A stretch of DNA of 64,000 nt from Frankia alni ACN14a (GTDB lineage Bacteria > Actinomycetota > Actinomycetes > Frankiales > Frankiaceae). The DNA lies in contig NC_008278.1 in NCBI RefSeq assembly GCF_000058485.1, positions 7,433,935 through 7,497,934 of the forward strand, read 5' to 3'. Each line of letters starts with the position of its first letter. The first letter of the stretch is position 1. This document shows positions 63,606 to 64,000 of this stretch, in pieces. A program made the translations under genes and the position numbers. Under the pieces are notes generated by a model. The model did not search any database and was not told the DNA's origin. It worked only from the letters and a program-made list of their open reading frames with translations.

Positions 63606-64000
63606 GTGAAGACTCCGTCTGCAAGATGGACGCGGGCGGTGATCTCCGCCGCCGAGGGGTGGGCCCCACACGGCCCGCGCAAGCGCATCCCACGACAAAC
63701 GAAGCGGTCTAACACCGCGGTTCGACCTAGCGTACACATGCCGGTGCCGCGGACGACCCGGCGACCGCACCCCGCCCGCCGTCATCGGCGAGCCCGGCCC
63801 GTCCCGCGGCCCCTCCCCGACCGCGACCCAACCTGGGCGACCGACTCGGTCCAGACGCAACCGCAGGCCGCCATCGTCCACCCGAAGCCACCGTGGGACC
63901 GACCGCGACCCACGGCAAGCCGGGGCCGGACACCGCGATGACTGCTGGTAAGCAAATGCCACACGGCCGGGTCCGCCGACCCGGCCGGCCCCGCCCGCCG
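63606..64000. other. upstream region of rpmH, right edge
   Basis: 395 bp without a gene. It should contain the rpmH promoter (AT-richer patches near 63690-63735, for example CTAGCGTACACATG) and, on the other side, the start of the dnaA upstream region; the dnaA coding sequence is not reached. Confidence 0.5.

Noticed and set aside
1..64000. tRNA or rRNA genes
   Set aside because: No cloverleaf with a GGTTCGAATCC-type T-arm or rRNA segment was found on reading both strands by eye; a tRNAscan run would be decisive.

Overview
The window comes from a very GC-rich actinomycete. The protein families and gene order fit Frankia or a close relative, which is an inference from gene content because no 16S rRNA gene is present. 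From about 17 kb to the right end the order is dnaB-rplI-rpsR-ssb-rpsF, two glycosyltransferase-type membrane proteins, ponA, a DUF5318 protein, a PadR regulator, ino1, an MFS gene, cca, NUDIX, a DUF6049 protein, murJ, a pseudokinase gene, an anti-sigma gene, trxB, trxA, cwlM, a GNAT gene, parB, parA, rsmG, jag, yidC, yidD, rnpA and rpmH. As I remember it, this is the conserved arrangement next to dnaA/oriC in Streptomyces-like chromosomes. dnaA itself should lie just beyond the right edge.

Layout: (1) 0.2-6.7 kb holds a mycothiol-dependent isomerase-type protein, a translationally coupled polyamine-type ABC importer operon (ATPase, Tat lipoprotein, two permeases) followed by a small unknown protein, and arfB on the other strand. 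(2) 6.8-13.4 kb holds a DLW-39 small protein, a NERD membrane protein and the ergothioneine operon egtABCD, without egtE. (3) 13.4-17 kb holds ilvD, a collagen-like membrane protein and an ABM monooxygenase. (4) 17-22 kb is the replication and ribosomal-protein block. dnaB carries a large intein in its P-loop, a LexA-type box before its start and a cluster of DnaA boxes further upstream. rpsF has a leader hairpin resembling the S6:S18 autoregulatory element. (5) 22-33.6 kb holds envelope and glycan genes (PIG-V-like and GT87-like transferases, the class A PBP), then PadR and inositol-phosphate synthase. (6) 33.7-46.5 kb holds MFS, cca, NUDIX, DUF6049, MurJ and the MurJ-associated pseudokinase. 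(7) 46.5-48.4 kb is a divergent quinone reductase/XRE pair, near where sigM would be expected. (8) 48.7-57.4 kb holds an orphan zinc-finger anti-sigma factor, the thioredoxin system with a SigR-type promoter, CwlM, GNAT, ParB/ParA with two parS sites, and RsmG. (9) 57.8-63.6 kb holds a GT-C glycosyltransferase inserted before jag, then yidC, yidD, rnpA and rpmH.

Most genes serve replication and segregation, peptidoglycan and membrane biogenesis, translation, or thiol redox balance (mycothiol-linked enzyme, ergothioneine, thioredoxin). A recurring oddity is long, repetitive, disordered terminal extensions on otherwise ordinary proteins (PBP, MurJ, YidC, PadR, ABC ATPase, XRE). Some extensions contain DNA motifs such as DnaA-box-like clusters. 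The strongest unusual findings are the DnaB intein, which has the complete signature of a class 3 intein, and the scattered DnaA-box clusters outside the expected oriC.
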